Positions 1-10,205 of a stretch of 64,000 nt of DNA are shown here, one piece after another. The notes under the pieces were generated by a model. The model had not been told where the DNA came from. It saw only the letters and a program-made list of their open reading frames with translations, and ran no database searches. The DNA comes from Dermacentor variabilis (Eukaryota; Arthropoda; Arachnida; Ixodida; Ixodidae). Positions within the stretch are counted from its first letter, which is position 1, and each line of letters starts with the position of its first letter. The DNA is taken from contig NW_027460346.1 in NCBI RefSeq assembly GCF_050947875.1, positions 5,336,000 to 5,399,999 on the forward strand, written 5' to 3'. The position numbers and the translations under genes were made by a program.

Positions 1-720
1 GAGCTGGCAAGTGGGCGAAGGTACCCGCTCGCAAGTGTAAAGGAAGCTGCGCAGACCGGGCCTGGGCGTCTGCAGTCTTATATTGGCGTCGCCCATCGGG
101 ATTCCTAAAGCGTCTTTACGTAGGACGTGAATGTGCAGACTGCGAAGGTCCTGGCACTCATTCAGGACGCCCTCCAAGAAGTCGGCTGTCAGCGGCGTCG
201 CTACAACTTCGACGTACATGGATTGTAGCATCGGTGCCTGTGGCTGGCATTGCGTGCTTGTTACCGCGACAGCGTCTTTCTCCAGCCACGACTCGTAGTG
301 GCAGTCCTCGTAGAGAGACCATTCTAGCTGCTTCACCTTCCTGAGCCTCTGTGAGAGCATTCGAAAAAGCGCCGGAGGCTCGACAACGCAGTTCAGAACG
401 CACAGTTCCTCTACATTCTCACAGCTGGCAAGAAATCCTAGGAGAACCTCAGACGGCAGCGCGAGGCAGCTGGTGAACCTCACTTTCCGGACATCCTTCG
501 TGTTTACCTTCTTGCGGTACAAATCAAGCGTCCACTCATCCGTGTCGGAAGTGAACTGTACGGTCTTGACGACCCGCTTGCAGTCAGCGACTCCTTTAAG
601 CTCAGTTGCTGCCTTGGTGAGAGCGAGGCGGGAGGCGCCGTCCAAGAGTTGGAATATTGATTCCCACACTGCACGCGGGAGTCCATAGATTAGCTCAGCA
701 CCGGCTGATGGTTGTCGCAT
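1..720 (-). CDS. F-box/LRR-like protein, N-terminal 240 codons (runs off the left edge)
   Basis: Reading the minus strand from the ATG at 720-718 gives 240 codons without a stop, up to the window edge. The start is supported by in-frame stops just upstream (TAG, TGA and a further TGA within 30 bases) and by an A at position -3. Residues about 13-55 (LPRAVWESIFQLLDGASRL onward) have the pattern of an F-box: LP, hydrophobic I/L spacing, then a basic V-x-K-x-V end. Further on, leucine-rich stretches such as CENVEELCVLNCVVEPP and RLRKVKQLEWSL resemble the irregular LRRs that follow F-boxes in large tick families. Such proteins usually act as substrate receptors of SCF ubiquitin ligases; that role is inferred. 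The ORF is GC-rich, unlike its AT-rich surroundings. The 3' end is outside the window. Coding status is fairly sure, the F-box call less so. Confidence 0.68.
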   Translation of the reverse strand, partial: MRQPSAGAELIYGLPRAVWESIFQLLDGASRLALTKAATELKGVADCKRVVKTVQFTSDTDEWTLDLYRKKVNTKDVRKVRFTSCLALPSEVLLGFLASCENVEELCVLNCVVEPPALFRMLSQRLRKVKQLEWSLYEDCHYESWLEKDAVAVTSTQCQPQAPMLQSMYVEVVATPLTADFLEGVLNECQDLRSLHIHVLRKDALGIPMGDANIRLQTPRPGLRSFLYTCERVPSPTCQL

Positions 721-1085
721 AGTGAATCACTTCGCTCACTATCTTGACGGTTGCCTTGGCTCGGCTGCAGTATTTTTCGGTATTCTTGACAGGCCTCGCC
801 AAACACGTTTTCAAACAACAATTGCAACTCCGGGCGGAGTCGTGTGCACCTCTTGAAGTCTTAGTTCCAGTTGCTAGCCTTTCGTTGCAAGAAAACGCTT
901 CTGCAGAAGACGAGGCCTGCAATGAAAGTAAAAGTGAATTTATTTATGTTAAACGAAAACACGGCGCCAAGACAAAAGGCAAGAGCCTGTCAAGGTCCTG
1001 GTCACCCGTAGAACTGCTGGCATTGTGCACGAGCACTTTACAACAAATTCACAATGAATTTTTCATGTGTTGTAAAAAAGCATGA
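721..1085. other. 5' flank of the F-box-like gene, no recognised feature
   Basis: This stretch lies upstream of the minus-strand gene and should hold its 5' UTR and promoter. A plus-strand ORF of 113 codons crosses it (744-1085) but shows no family pattern. I see no clear TATA box or splice site. Confidence 0.3.
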
Positions 1086-1089
1086 CGCA

Positions 1090-2760
1090 GTAAGTTAACA
1101 TGCATGAAATTTTTACAAGAAAGTAACAACTAAATCGCATACACAACTTATCGTATGAGCGGTATAAAGATACATAACTTTTTTTTAGAAACAGAAATGT
1201 CACTGATAAAACACAGAAACAATATCACGAAAGCTTGCAACATGTGCGTAAAAGAAAAACATCTCAAAAGTAGTAAAATAAATACAATGTCTGTCGACTA
1301 AATGAATATCTAATCCCGTTTGTTGCAATAGGCGCTTTTAATTCAAGATTTAAAACGTTTTGTGGAAGGTAATATTCAGTTTCAAAGGGAAATTTATTTG
1401 TTACTGTGGGAATTTGGTAGCTTAGTGTTTGCTTGCCGTAATTGGCGCGTGCTATTGGAACAAGTTTACGTTTCGTCGAGAAATCATATCGGCTGCTGGA
1501 ATTATCTGGACAAGAAAAGGACAATTTATCACCATGGAAGTACTTACGTACACAGAATTTATATACATCTTTTACTTTAAGGATGACATATTTCTGAAAT
1601 AGCGGTGACGTTGGTAAATCTGAAGGTCTGCCATGAAACCCCTCAACAGCACGCAAAGCGCGTTTCTGAATTGAAGTTAGTTTAAGGTAATTGCAGGACG
1701 TCGTAGTTCCTCGAACAAGAATACAGTATGATAACCTCGAGTACAGGAGTGCGTAATACATGGATATATTTATGCAGGGATGCAACAAATGAGATATCGT
1801 ATACAAGCAACCGACTGTTATACTTCGATCAGACATTAATTTGGTGACGTGAAAATTCCTAGAAAGTTTCTCATTGAAACAAACACCAAAAATTTCCTGG
1901 TTTGAAACTCGCTTTAATTCAGTGTACGCGTAGACAACTTTCAGAGTTATATTTTCTACTGCAGTGATAGGATGAAAAATAATGTAGTTTGTCTTTGATA
2001 AACTAAGGCTTAGCCTATTGGTCAATAACCAGTTATGTAGCTTTCTTAAATATGCATTTGCCGTAGACTCCATTTGGGAGAAGGAGTCGGATGAAAAAAA
2101 TATATTCGTATCCTGAGCGTATATGGCCAGATTAGGCAATTTGGATATCTTAGCGATATCATTTATGTATACTAAAAATAATACCGGTCCTAATATTGAT
2201 CCTTGAGCAACACCATTCTGAATCACCACTTTCTCTGAGGGTACGCTATTAACCTGAACATACTGCAATCTGTTATTTAAATAGCTCTTTAGCAATTCAG
2301 ATGCAATACCACGTCTGCGATAACTGTTAAGCTTGCGTAGCAGGGTGTTGTGATGACCGCAATCGGATGGCTTTCAGAAATCTAGGAAAAGGCCAAGAGT
2401 GAAGTGTTTCATTTCGATGTTCCTAATAATTTGTCTTTTAGTGATAACAATGCCTGCTCTGTTGATTTGTTTGTCAGGAATCCGTACTGCGAGGAAGTAA
2501 TAACACTCCACTTTTGGAAAACATTTACGAGGCGAATATTAATAACACCTTCAAAGACTTTTGATAAAACGGGTAGAACAGAAATCGGCCTATTATTAGA
2601 TAAGTCATTCTTTTCCCCACTTTTATAAACTGGACATACGCAAGCTATCGTTAGCTGGTCTCGGTACACTCCGGTTTCTAACATACTATTTGCGCAAAAG
2701 GTCACATATTAAAGAAGATACATCCTTCGAAGGTACTGTTAGTATCTTGCCAAGGTTGAG
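1090..2760 (-). mobile_element. Decayed CR1-like non-LTR retrotransposon (reverse transcriptase part)
   Basis: Two minus-strand pieces form one reverse transcriptase. The piece at 2705-2409 carries the N-terminal fingers (VYKSGEKNDLSNNRPISVLP, then SSQYGF). The piece at 2295-1264 carries motif B (GVAQGSILGPVLFLVYINDI), a damaged catalytic motif and the thumb/C-terminal region. Between them (2408-2296) the same frame reads LFLDF, a TGA stop at 2376-2374, then KPSD, which is motif A (FLDFSKAFD) with a nonsense change. The catalytic YADD box reads YAQD, losing a metal-binding Asp. The endonuclease domain is absent, so the copy is 5'-truncated near 2760. The thumb pattern (IQKRALRAV) matches the CR1-like element at 44.5-47.1 kb. 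The exact 3' end at the left is not visible. A dead copy. Confidence 0.85.
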
Positions 2761-2906
2761 GACTGGGCGTGTTGGTATAGCATAATAGAGGCTCGACTGC
2801 GCAACATTTGGACGACACTCACAGAAGAGAAACACACCACCACAGAGCGCTACTTGCAACTATCGTTTTATTCTCTTGTCAAAGGAATAAATACTGGAAG
2901 ATACTC

Positions 2907-2922
2907 GGGGGGGGGGGGGGGG
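2907..2922. repeat. Poly-G run (16 G)
   Basis: Sixteen consecutive G residues followed by GA-rich sequence, at the 3' side of the minus-strand Penelope-like element. Confidence 0.95.
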
Positions 2923-3173
2923 AGGAGGGTAACGACAAAAACAAAAAGATTTTTACAAACATGGCTATCCACCAATGCCAAACCAGCTTTGTCATTTGAT
3001 CATTTTTGACATCGCAAAAAAGGGACCACGATACAAAATTCCAGATTAGCGCGTGAGGAAATCTATTTCCTTTGCACTAAGGGAGATTGATGGCATGCTC
3101 ACGCACACACTTCCCAAACGTGCAATTTCAGCGGCTTCGATTATTTCTCGCGTCATTTGGCTGCCATCTTTGC

Positions 3174-3539
3174 TCACAATCTTGCATTTCTTAAAGAATG
3201 GCCGACATCCGCAATCTCTACAATGTATCCGAAGGTGTCCGGTGACTGCTTTTTCAAGTTATAGTCATGCTCCTTTAATATTTCATTCAAACATCTTCCA
3301 GTCTGTCCGATATACTTTCTGCCGCGCTGAAGTGGAATGAAATATACCACTCCCTTAGTGCAGCCGACGAACTTTTTTCTATGTTGCGTTTCACTGCCTC
3401 GTTTCTGTGTGGCATCTGGGTTTACCTTCGCACGCATGTTCAGTAATTTTTTCGGTGCGGAAAACACAACTGTTTCATCGCATCTCTTACCAATTTTCTT
3501 AACTCGGTGCGCGATCGAATGGATGTACGGCATTACCAA
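3174..3539 (-). pseudogene. PLE C-terminal domain with GIY-YIG endonuclease
   Basis: An open minus-strand frame of 121 codons. It starts in the RT-endonuclease linker (IAHRVKKIGKRCDETVVFSA, typical of PLE linkers), passes through a conserved region with K-F-V-G-C, then the nuclease core: VVYFIPL, YIGQTGRCLNE and EHDYN. The nuclease nicks target DNA for target-primed reverse transcription in this class. It is part of the decayed element and is unlikely to be expressed as a working protein. Confidence 0.85.
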
Positions 3540-4420
3540 TATTTTTTCTCGTGTAATTGGACCGCAAGGCTCCTTCCCAGATTATGGTGCCCTGGTTCCG
3601 ATTTCCTTGGGCAAACAATGCGCCACAGATGCTAATACATGGAACGGATAACCTGCTCCCGTGAGCCTGCGCGTTTGCTCCCGAAAGCTGTCAGCAATGC
3701 TGTGATGGAGCGAATTTTGCAACGCGTTTCTGTAACATGACTTAACTATGGCTCGTTTTACGACTTTCGAATGCGCAGATTCGAAGGGCAAAATAGGCTT
3801 AATGACTAGAGCCCACACTTAGATTTAAGTCAAGAAACCTAATTGATCCACCGTCTGGCTCTTCACTTGTGATCACCAATGGCTCTAGCGCCTCTCTGAA
3901 AATTCATTTTAGGTGCGTCAACGGCGATTGAGTCATGTTTTTAACATGATAATTAATAAAACTTAATTAATAAATTAATAAAACTTAATAATTTCCACTA
4001 CAACCTGAACACACCAGAAACCCGTCAATTCATGAGGCGCACCGCTAGGGTTCTGTCAATGTTGGCTAGGAAAAGTCGCGCAAAATCGGTGCGATAGACG
4101 AACCTATACATATTCCTTGTTTCTGAAGAAAAATGTTTCCATTCCAAGACACGTAGGTGGATCCTAAATACAAGGACAACAACTCTAAAAACGCTTCAAC
4201 ATGCATCTGTGAAACATTTTGAAAGGCAACGTTTCCGTAATTGTTAATACATTGTTAATTCAATGCACAGCAAGAGCTCTTGGTGAGGAATAGAGTAGAA
4301 TAAGTCTTTCACATCAAAGGAGTAAGCCAACCCCTTGTCACAATTTTCTCGTAGGAACGCAATAACTTGCTCAGAATTTTTATTAAAAAGGGGTCGTGAA
4401 CTCCCAGTGATTTTAACCTG

Positions 4421-5103
4421 CAGGCTCACGGGGGCAGGTTATTCGTTTAGTATCTGTGGCACAATGTTTACTCAAGGAAATCGGAACTAGTGCACCATTA
4501 TCTGGGAAGGAGCCTTGCGGTCTAATTACACGAGAAAAAATAGTGGCGATGCCGGACATCCATTCGATCGCGCACCGAGTTAAGAAAATTGGTAAGAGAT
4601 GCGATGTAACAGTGGTGTTTTCCGCACCGAAAAAATTGCTGAGCATGCGAGAAAGGAGGCTGTTAAACACAACATAGAAAATAGTTCGTCGACTGCACTA
4701 AGGCAGTGGTATTTCTATTCCACTTCAGTGCGGCAGAAGGTATATCGGGCAGACTGGACGATGTCTGAATGAAAGATCAAAGCAGCATGACTATAACGTT
4801 TCAAATGCAGTCGCCGGACACCTTGGGATACATTGTAGAGATTGTGGATCGATGTCGGCCATTCTTTAAGAAATGCAAGATTGTGAGCAAAGATGGCAGC
4901 CAAGTGACTGGAGAAATAATCGAAGCCGCTGATATTGCACCTTTGGGAAGTATGTGCCTGAGCATGCCATCAATGTCCCTTAGTTGCAAAGGAAATAGAT
5001 TTCCTCACGCGCTAATCTGGAATTTTGTATCGTGGTCCCTTTTTTGCGCTGTCAAAAATGATCAGATGACAAAGCTGGCCTGGCATTGGGGGATAGCCAT
5101 GTG
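4421..5103 (+). mobile_element. Inverted partial PLE copy (linker and GIY-YIG part), abutting the first
   Basis: The plus strand here repeats the 3' part of the minus-strand PLE in reverse. Examples: CAGGCTCACGGGGGCAGG at 4422 pairs with the reverse complement around 3655-3668, and GATTTCCTCACGCGCTAAT near 5000 pairs with the region near 3050. The encoded linker reads HSIAHRVKKIGKRCDVTVVF. The GIY-YIG part is recognisable at DNA level (TCGGGCAGACTGGACGATG) but frameshifted. The copy contains only the 3' section and meets the RT of the first copy at about 4420, giving two divergent arms of about 0.7 kb. It is more decayed than its partner. Confidence 0.82.
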
Positions 5104-5730
5104 TAAGCTGGCGTGCGAGCGTACTGTATGTTGTGTTGCTAAGAGGCTCAGAAGGTTCAGTGCCTCTCACTCCTATTTCTCAGGATGGAACCACTCTAAT
5201 CCAGTAAATTAAGACTCGCTTTTTACGACAAGAACAACGAAAAGTATGCAAGGGTGAAATTAGCAGCGCATCTCCCCCTCCCTCTCCCCCACTCCCACTT
5301 CTATATACACTTCCAGGACCGCTGACCGGTATAATGTTGCTTTTCCTCAATGATCTCGCGTAACCCACTCTGGCGTATCAGCTATGAATCGAGCGGTGAA
5401 AGGGTTAAAAAAATAAGAATACTAATTTTGAGGACTACGATTTCAATAAAATCTGGTAATTGTAATTTGTCTCAACTAATGTGTATGCGATATAGATGTA
5501 AACTCTATCGTCTGTACATATTACACGGTAGTAAATTTGAATTAGAAAACAAAAATAAAACTCAAAACGTTTGCGTCGAATTCTTATTCTCTCGCGCCGA
5601 AAATTGCAGAAGGTGTCAGAAACATACGCGTAGATAAAACCCAGTACGGTAGCACCACAGGACAAGACCACTTTGAGCGCCAACGACAAGCCAAGTTTGC
5701 GCTATGGTTCTTGCAGCAATAGTTTTTTTT
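5104..5730. other. No recognised feature
   Basis: Short unrelated ORFs on both strands without any family pattern. 5340-5640 is AT-rich. Nothing further can be supported here. Confidence 0.3.
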
Positions 5731-5960
5731 TTTGAACTTTATAAACGACGACATGCTAAAAAGAAATGTTCTAGCGATTCACTTTCGTTGCAGAAGTGAC
5801 ACAATAGAAAGTTGTAGCTCAGCGGGTTTACGGGCCAGCAGGCCAGCCGAGACGCCACTGGGCGCATGGGGCGGCCAGCGTGTTTCTGGAGCGGGCCGAT
5901 CGCTCATCTCCCCAGCGGAGCGAGCGCAGCGGATCAGGGTCCACCCGCACGAACAGCGCC

Positions 5961-6137
5961 ATGTCTTCGGCGTCGTCAGCAGACGCGGCGCTCGCTCGCC
6001 TGCAGGCGAAAAAGCCTCGGAGGTGTTTCACCACTGAAGAGGACCTCTGTATTCGGGTAGAGGTTGCAGCCGCGAGGCCGTTTGGCGACGATTTGAAGCA
6101 AATGGCGGCGATCGAGAGCCTGAAACGACGTTGCTGA
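5961..6137 (+). pseudogene. SANT/Myb-like DNA-binding fragment (58 codons)
   Basis: An ATG at 5961 in a CpG-rich leader opens a 58-codon frame. It begins MSSASSADAALARLQ, followed by a basic patch and a core RRCFTTEEDLCIRVEVAA, then RPFGDDLKQMAAI. The F-T-x-E-x-D-L...REV.A..PFG pattern resembles the first helices of Myb/SANT-like proteins repeated in tick genomes, often next to transposons. The expected W after the PFG segment is missing, the frame ends soon after, and the following sequence does not continue the domain cleanly. It is either a degraded copy or a first exon whose acceptor I cannot place. The promoter-like GC-rich leader (5820-5960) argues that the segment once had its own promoter. 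Function as a DNA-binding protein is family inference. Confidence 0.45.
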
Positions 6138-6189
6138 TCTTTCTCAATTAAGTCCAACCTTGTCCGACAGGTGGCGCATAGCGAAGCGC

Positions 6190-7800
6190 TCAGCTCTTGA
6201 GAATTATGCTTGGGAAGGGTGCAACAGAACTAAGTCGGAAAGAAAGAATGGGGGGTCGGAATGCTGAGTCATCAGGGAGCCAAACGGTAAAGAGTGAATT
6301 GATGATGTCAAGAGCACCTTTGGTGGTCAGAAACAATGAGTGGAAAAAAACTTGGCTGGGCGTTACGTATATGTGGGCCGTAAACAATTGCACAGAGAAG
6401 AATATAGAGTTTGTGGAATGCATAAGTGCTGATATTAAGGCTTTCGGGAATAATGCCGAAATTATCCTATTAGGTGAGGTGAAATGCCCACATTCAGGAT
6501 TTCGATGGCTATACGGACAACGACGGGTGGTCAATGCTAGGCCTTCGTGAGCAACATAACCTCGTTATCGTGAATACAGGGCTTAAGTGTGAATGGCAGA
6601 TCACGTGAGAAGTGGGAAACCGGCAATTTGACCATTGATTACTGTCTGATGACCGAATGAATTCATAATAAGTTGAAAGAAAGTGTCATTGACGAGGGAG
6701 GGTATAGCAGCACAGGGAGTAACCATAAATGCATCATTTTGAAAATGGGATATATGGTTGGAAAAGAGAGCAAGGAGTGCAAAACAGGTAGTCAAAATTT
6801 GAACGCTGAACAAGTAACAAATATAGTCGCTAGAGTCTAGGTAGAACTTGGCAAATCGCCAAGAGTTGGAATATAGTGACCTTCTATAAGTGTAATAACG
6901 ACAGAAATACCGAAAGAGGAACTACATGTTCGTTGGGAAGGAAAAAAGAAACCGAAAAACTGATGGAACAGGGAGATACGAGAAGCCATTGCCGAACGAT
7001 GAAAAGCATCGCGAGACCACAGGCAGGCAAAGCCGCAGTTCCCTCAGGATGAAGTAGCCAATAAATGGGGAAATATACCGGGAGAAGCAGCCTGTGGTTC
7101 AAATACTGGTGCAAGCAAATATAGAAGGTGAAAGTGAACGTTGGTAGTCCGAAATACCTAAGAAAAAGAGGGCCGCACCTTCAATATTTTGGAACCACAT
7201 AATATTATGAAGATGGAATTCAACAACAATACAACAACATATCTTAAATGAAGATGGAAATAAACTGGAAGGGGAAACGGCATTAAATTACACCCGAAAA
7301 CTAACAGCCGAATCTTTCTTAGCCAATTACGAGGTTGTAGTTGAAGAAAAAAAGAGCGTGAAAGAGAACCAGATAGAAAAGGAGCGGGTGCTAACAATTT
7401 TCAACTGCATGGAAGAAAGCCGAAGAGAAAATTCCTAAGCGCACAGCCACAGAGCTAGATGAGGTTCCCGTTAGGTTGATTAATAAATTGGGACCAAAAA
7501 AGAAGCTATGGTGAGAGCAGTGGAAAAAACTTTAAAAGAATGACCAATACCAGACAGTTGGCGACAAAGTAGAATGAATTTAATTTATAAAGGTAAAGGG
7601 GAGAATGATAGAATTCACTCGTATAGACCGCTGACCATTACATCGCTAACATACAGGCTACCAATGCAGGCAATCAAATTAAACCTGCAAGCATGGACAG
7701 AGAATAATGGCATTTTGGGAGAACTTCAGAATGGCTTCAGAATAGGTAGGCGTTTGGATGATAACATATTTGTTCTTACTCAGTTTATTCAAATATCAAG
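6190..7800 (+). mobile_element. APE-type non-LTR retrotransposon, copy 1 (decayed)
   Basis: Fragments of an endonuclease-RT element. Near 6360 the translation reads WLGVTYMWAV, then ADIKAFGNNAEIILLGE, the APE endonuclease strand that normally ends in GDFN/GDMN. Near 7574 the RT N-terminal part reads NLIYKGKGENDRIHSYRPLT and ELQNGFRIGRRLDDN. Between them the DNA matches copy 2 (10.85-13.75 kb) almost continuously but with several frameshifts. The sequence stops matching at about 7800, before RT motif A, so the catalytic part and 3' end are missing. The clade cannot be fixed by eye. Confidence 0.75.
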
Positions 7801-8091
7801 AGGAGGACAATACGTTAACGGCGCCAGCGCAAGCGAAATGCTTCCCGCTAAAACTCCGCCGCCAGAAACCAACCAAAGCGCGATTTCGATACCCGGAAAT
7901 GGCGCCGGCGTCTGCTATGGACCAAAAAAGGGCGCGCAAGCACGTGACCATGGCGCTTCGACCAATACGAAGGTCGACTCTCCGGAAGCCTGGCAGGCGA
8001 AATAGAGAGCGGCAAAGTTCCGAGGAAGTCCTTATTTTTAACGGAAAGCTTTCTTTGCCTCTTCCTTCGACTTTCCCACTACTGCTGCTGC

Positions 8092-8329
8092 TACCCGCCG
8101 TGGTTGCTCAGTGGCTATGGTATTAGGCTGCTGAGCACGAGGTCGCGCGATCGAATCCCGGCCATGGCGGCCGCATTTCGATGGAGGCGAAATGCGAAAA
8201 CACCCGTGTACTTAGATTTAGGTGCACGTTAAAGATGCCCAGGTGGTCGAAATTTTCGGAATCATCCACTACGGCGTGCCTCATAATCAGAAAGTGGTTT
8301 TGGCACGTTAAACCCCATAATTTTTTGTT
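8092..8329 (+). mobile_element. Ruka-type tRNA-derived SINE, copy 1
   Basis: A 238-bp SINE flanked by a perfect 12-bp target duplication TACTGCTGCTGC (8080-8091 and 8330-8341). The head CCGCCGTGGTTGCTCAGTGG holds a pol III A box and the sequence near 8145 (GGTCGCGCGATCGAATCCCG) a B box, as in a tRNA. The body has GGTGCACGTTAAAGA and CACTACGGCGTGCCTCATAA; the 3' part ends with TTGGCACGTTAAACCCCATA and a T-rich tail. Ruka SINEs are known from ixodid ticks. They have no protein and depend on a partner retrotransposon for mobility. Confidence 0.93.
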
Positions 8330-8711
8330 TACTGCTGCTGCAAAGCAAGCCGCGTCGGAGGGGGAGAGGGTGGTTCAGAGCGTGTGTTTACATGACAGGG
8401 GCGAGTTAGAGAGGAAAGCGATGCTAGAAACTTGTTTTCAGCCCACCGCGTCGAATGTGCACAATACCTTCTGGACCCCCTGGCCGTCGTCAGTTTAGTC
8501 GCTTGACAGCTATAATTATCCGTGACTCACTACAGAAGCATTGCAGAAACTGCAGCGCCTCCCTTTCTACTAACGTGAGAGTCCAGAGGGGACGTTCTGC
8601 TGTAAAACTGTAGGGGGGAGGGAAGAGAAGAGGCAGTTCCAATACTGGAGTGGCGAGGGGGGGAGATGTGAGAAGGCAGCAGAACTGATAGTTGGGCGAG
8701 TTGGTACGAAT

Positions 8712-8820
8712 TCATAGTAAAATATTTAGCGCGCACAATTGACAAGGACAGAGTGAAGCACTCGTGTGTCCCCCTTCACTGTGTCCTTGTCAATTGTGCG
8801 CGCAAAATATTTTACTATGA
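8712..8820. mobile_element. Foldback MITE-like element, copy 1
   Basis: Two arms of about 47 bp (8712-8758 and 8774-8820) are near-perfect reverse complements, separated by a 15-base loop. The arm begins TCATAGTAAAATATTT and continues GCGCACAATTGACAAGGAC. The layout resembles the foldback at 30395-30508 (AGTAAAA, then a GCGC word, then an AGGAC word), so the two may be relatives. Confidence 0.85.
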
Positions 8821-9027
8821 GTGAGAAGGCAAGCAACACTACTACTATAGGACGGCAGTTGCGGGAAAACTGGATAAGCTTAAGTTCAAGGTACGGAACA
8901 ATACGTTGCTCATATTTCTGAAAAATAAACCCCATGCAAATATGCCGAGCGGACAAACTACGCAGGGCGTGCAGAAGTAGAGCAGCATTAATTAAAGCGC
9001 ATCGCAGGGTCCGGCGCTCGCTCATTT

Positions 9028-9112
9028 GTACCATGTGCCCCCAATCGCCGCATGCGGCAAGTCGCACACGACGCGCCGTACGACATATCGCACGGAAAAT
9101 CGCACCATGTGT
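9028..9112 (+). repeat. CG-rich repeat with CGTACG/GCCGCATGCGGC cores, copy A
   Basis: An 85-bp block holding CGCCGCATGCGGCAAG, GCCGTACGACATATCGCACG and GAAAATCGCACCATGTG. The same words recur at 38075-38164 (same orientation) and, inverted, at 15583-15735. It is rich in self-complementary words. No coding sense. Confidence 0.75.
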
Positions 9113-9860
9113 TTCGCGCTTTACAGCGGCTTATTAAGCCTATCGGACAAAGGTGGACATGTTATGGGTCTAATATAATTTTCAAACACACACACATACC
9201 CACAAATAAAAAAAAAAGCTTGAAGGCACCGTAAACGTGGCCAGTGACATTGAAAAACTGAGTTCGACTCACTATTGAAAGCGTACTGAGATTTTCTCTG
9301 TAGGAATGCGTAGATATCTAGAAAGGTTCGCACTGGTAGGATATTCCGCGCCAATGATGATATTCTAATTCTTATTTTACTTTTCCCTATTCTTCTGTGG
9401 TATGTGCTGCTCTCCCGATACATTATCACTATATATGATCGGCTGGTCATCAGAAGGCAAATTGGTAGCGACAAAATCGTACGGAAAATAAGATAACCAC
9501 ATTAACTCGACTATAGGCCTGATTCACAGGTCGTTGTCCGTACTAATTTTGTTTTTTTCGTATTCATTAAGTCGTCTTTCTTTTTTCTTTTCTTCTGCGG
9601 TAAACATCGTCCGGACAGCTTTGTTACCACTACGCCTTCTCATTCGTGCCAAAAATGATAACGTTGTCAGGTTAAACTACTACTTGGCTGTCGAAACGTG
9701 AAATAGTCGACGAAAATATCAGGCTTGAGCCACCGAAGTGAACCCTGCCTTTAGTAGGAAGCACTTACATTGATGGGCAGACCGATCCGAGCTTAGAGCA
9801 CCAGGAACTGCACTGTCTTGCTTGCTTGCTTTCTGTCCATGGAATGCCCGTCGTGTTCGT
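9113..9860. other. No recognised feature
   Basis: AT-rich spacer with short chance ORFs. A short word near 9868 (TTTCCCTGCGCGAAGTTGCG) recurs near 14978 as TTTCCCTGCGCGAAATAGCG, so part of this area is repeat-derived. Confidence 0.3.
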
Positions 9861-9984
9861 CTTCTTTACTTTCCCTGCGCGAAGTTGCGCAGACCCACTA
9901 TTGGTGCTTCGCCGACGTTAGGATCGACCTATCAGGTTTGAGAAGCATTCAAACGCGCTTACCCATGCCAACATAATGGCCCTC

Positions 9985-10205
9985 TTCTCCGAATGGACGA
10001 CAGCTGACAAAAAAGGAGAGAAGAAAACTAAAAGGCATGAAAACTGCCCCCTGCGACACCGCTCTCCAGAAGCTGACACAAGAGGGGAGACAAAGCAAGA
10101 CAAACCGGAATGCAGCAACGCCCCCCCCCCTCTGCGCTCTCCACCAGCTGACACAAAAGGGTGGACGGGGAAAAGGACTTCTACTTCCACATTCTCCGAA
10201 AGAAG
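9985..10205. repeat. Degenerate tandem repeat, about 75-bp unit, three copies
   Basis: Three successive blocks share CTCTCCGAA- or CTCTCCA-like starts, then AGCTGACA(CA)AA, AGGGGAGA and an A-rich tail (starting near 9985, 10062 and 10137). The ORFs that cross it on both strands owe their length to the periodicity and have no family pattern. Confidence 0.5.

Larger units (their letters stand above)
2780..4420 (-). mobile_element. Penelope-like element (PLE), RT plus GIY-YIG endonuclease, decayed
   Basis: Read on the minus strand, this is a Penelope-like retroelement: a reverse transcriptase followed by a GIY-YIG endonuclease. RT motif A appears near 4290 (AYSFDVKDLFYSIPHQELL). Motif B appears near 4110 (QGICIGSSIAP). 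The thumb region lies at 3818-3582 (SFREQTRRLTGAGYPFHV). The C-terminal domain at 3539-3174 contains GVVYFIPLQ and RKYIGQTGRCLNE followed by EHDYN, the GIY and YIG parts of the nuclease. Frameshifts and stops separate the pieces, and most of the RT 5' part is gone. The 5' end is cut exactly where an inverted partial copy of the same element begins (about 4420). PLEs often carry such partial inverted or tandem copies. The left end near 2780 is approximate. Confidence 0.88.
7801..9027. repeat. Unnamed dispersed repeat, interrupted by a Ruka SINE and a foldback element
   Basis: The stretch 8430-9027 matches, in reverse orientation, 40930-41370. Shared words include CAGTTCCAATAC with GTATTGGAACTG, and a segment around GTAGAGCAGCATTAATTAAA. 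A Ruka SINE (8092-8329) and a 109-bp foldback (8712-8820) lie inside this copy; the foldback is absent from the other. No coding pattern is seen. The left boundary near 7800 is where the non-LTR copy ends. Confidence 0.55.

Noticed and set aside
744..1085. 113-codon plus-strand ORF
   Set aside because: No family pattern; it lies opposite the presumed 5' flank of the F-box-like gene.
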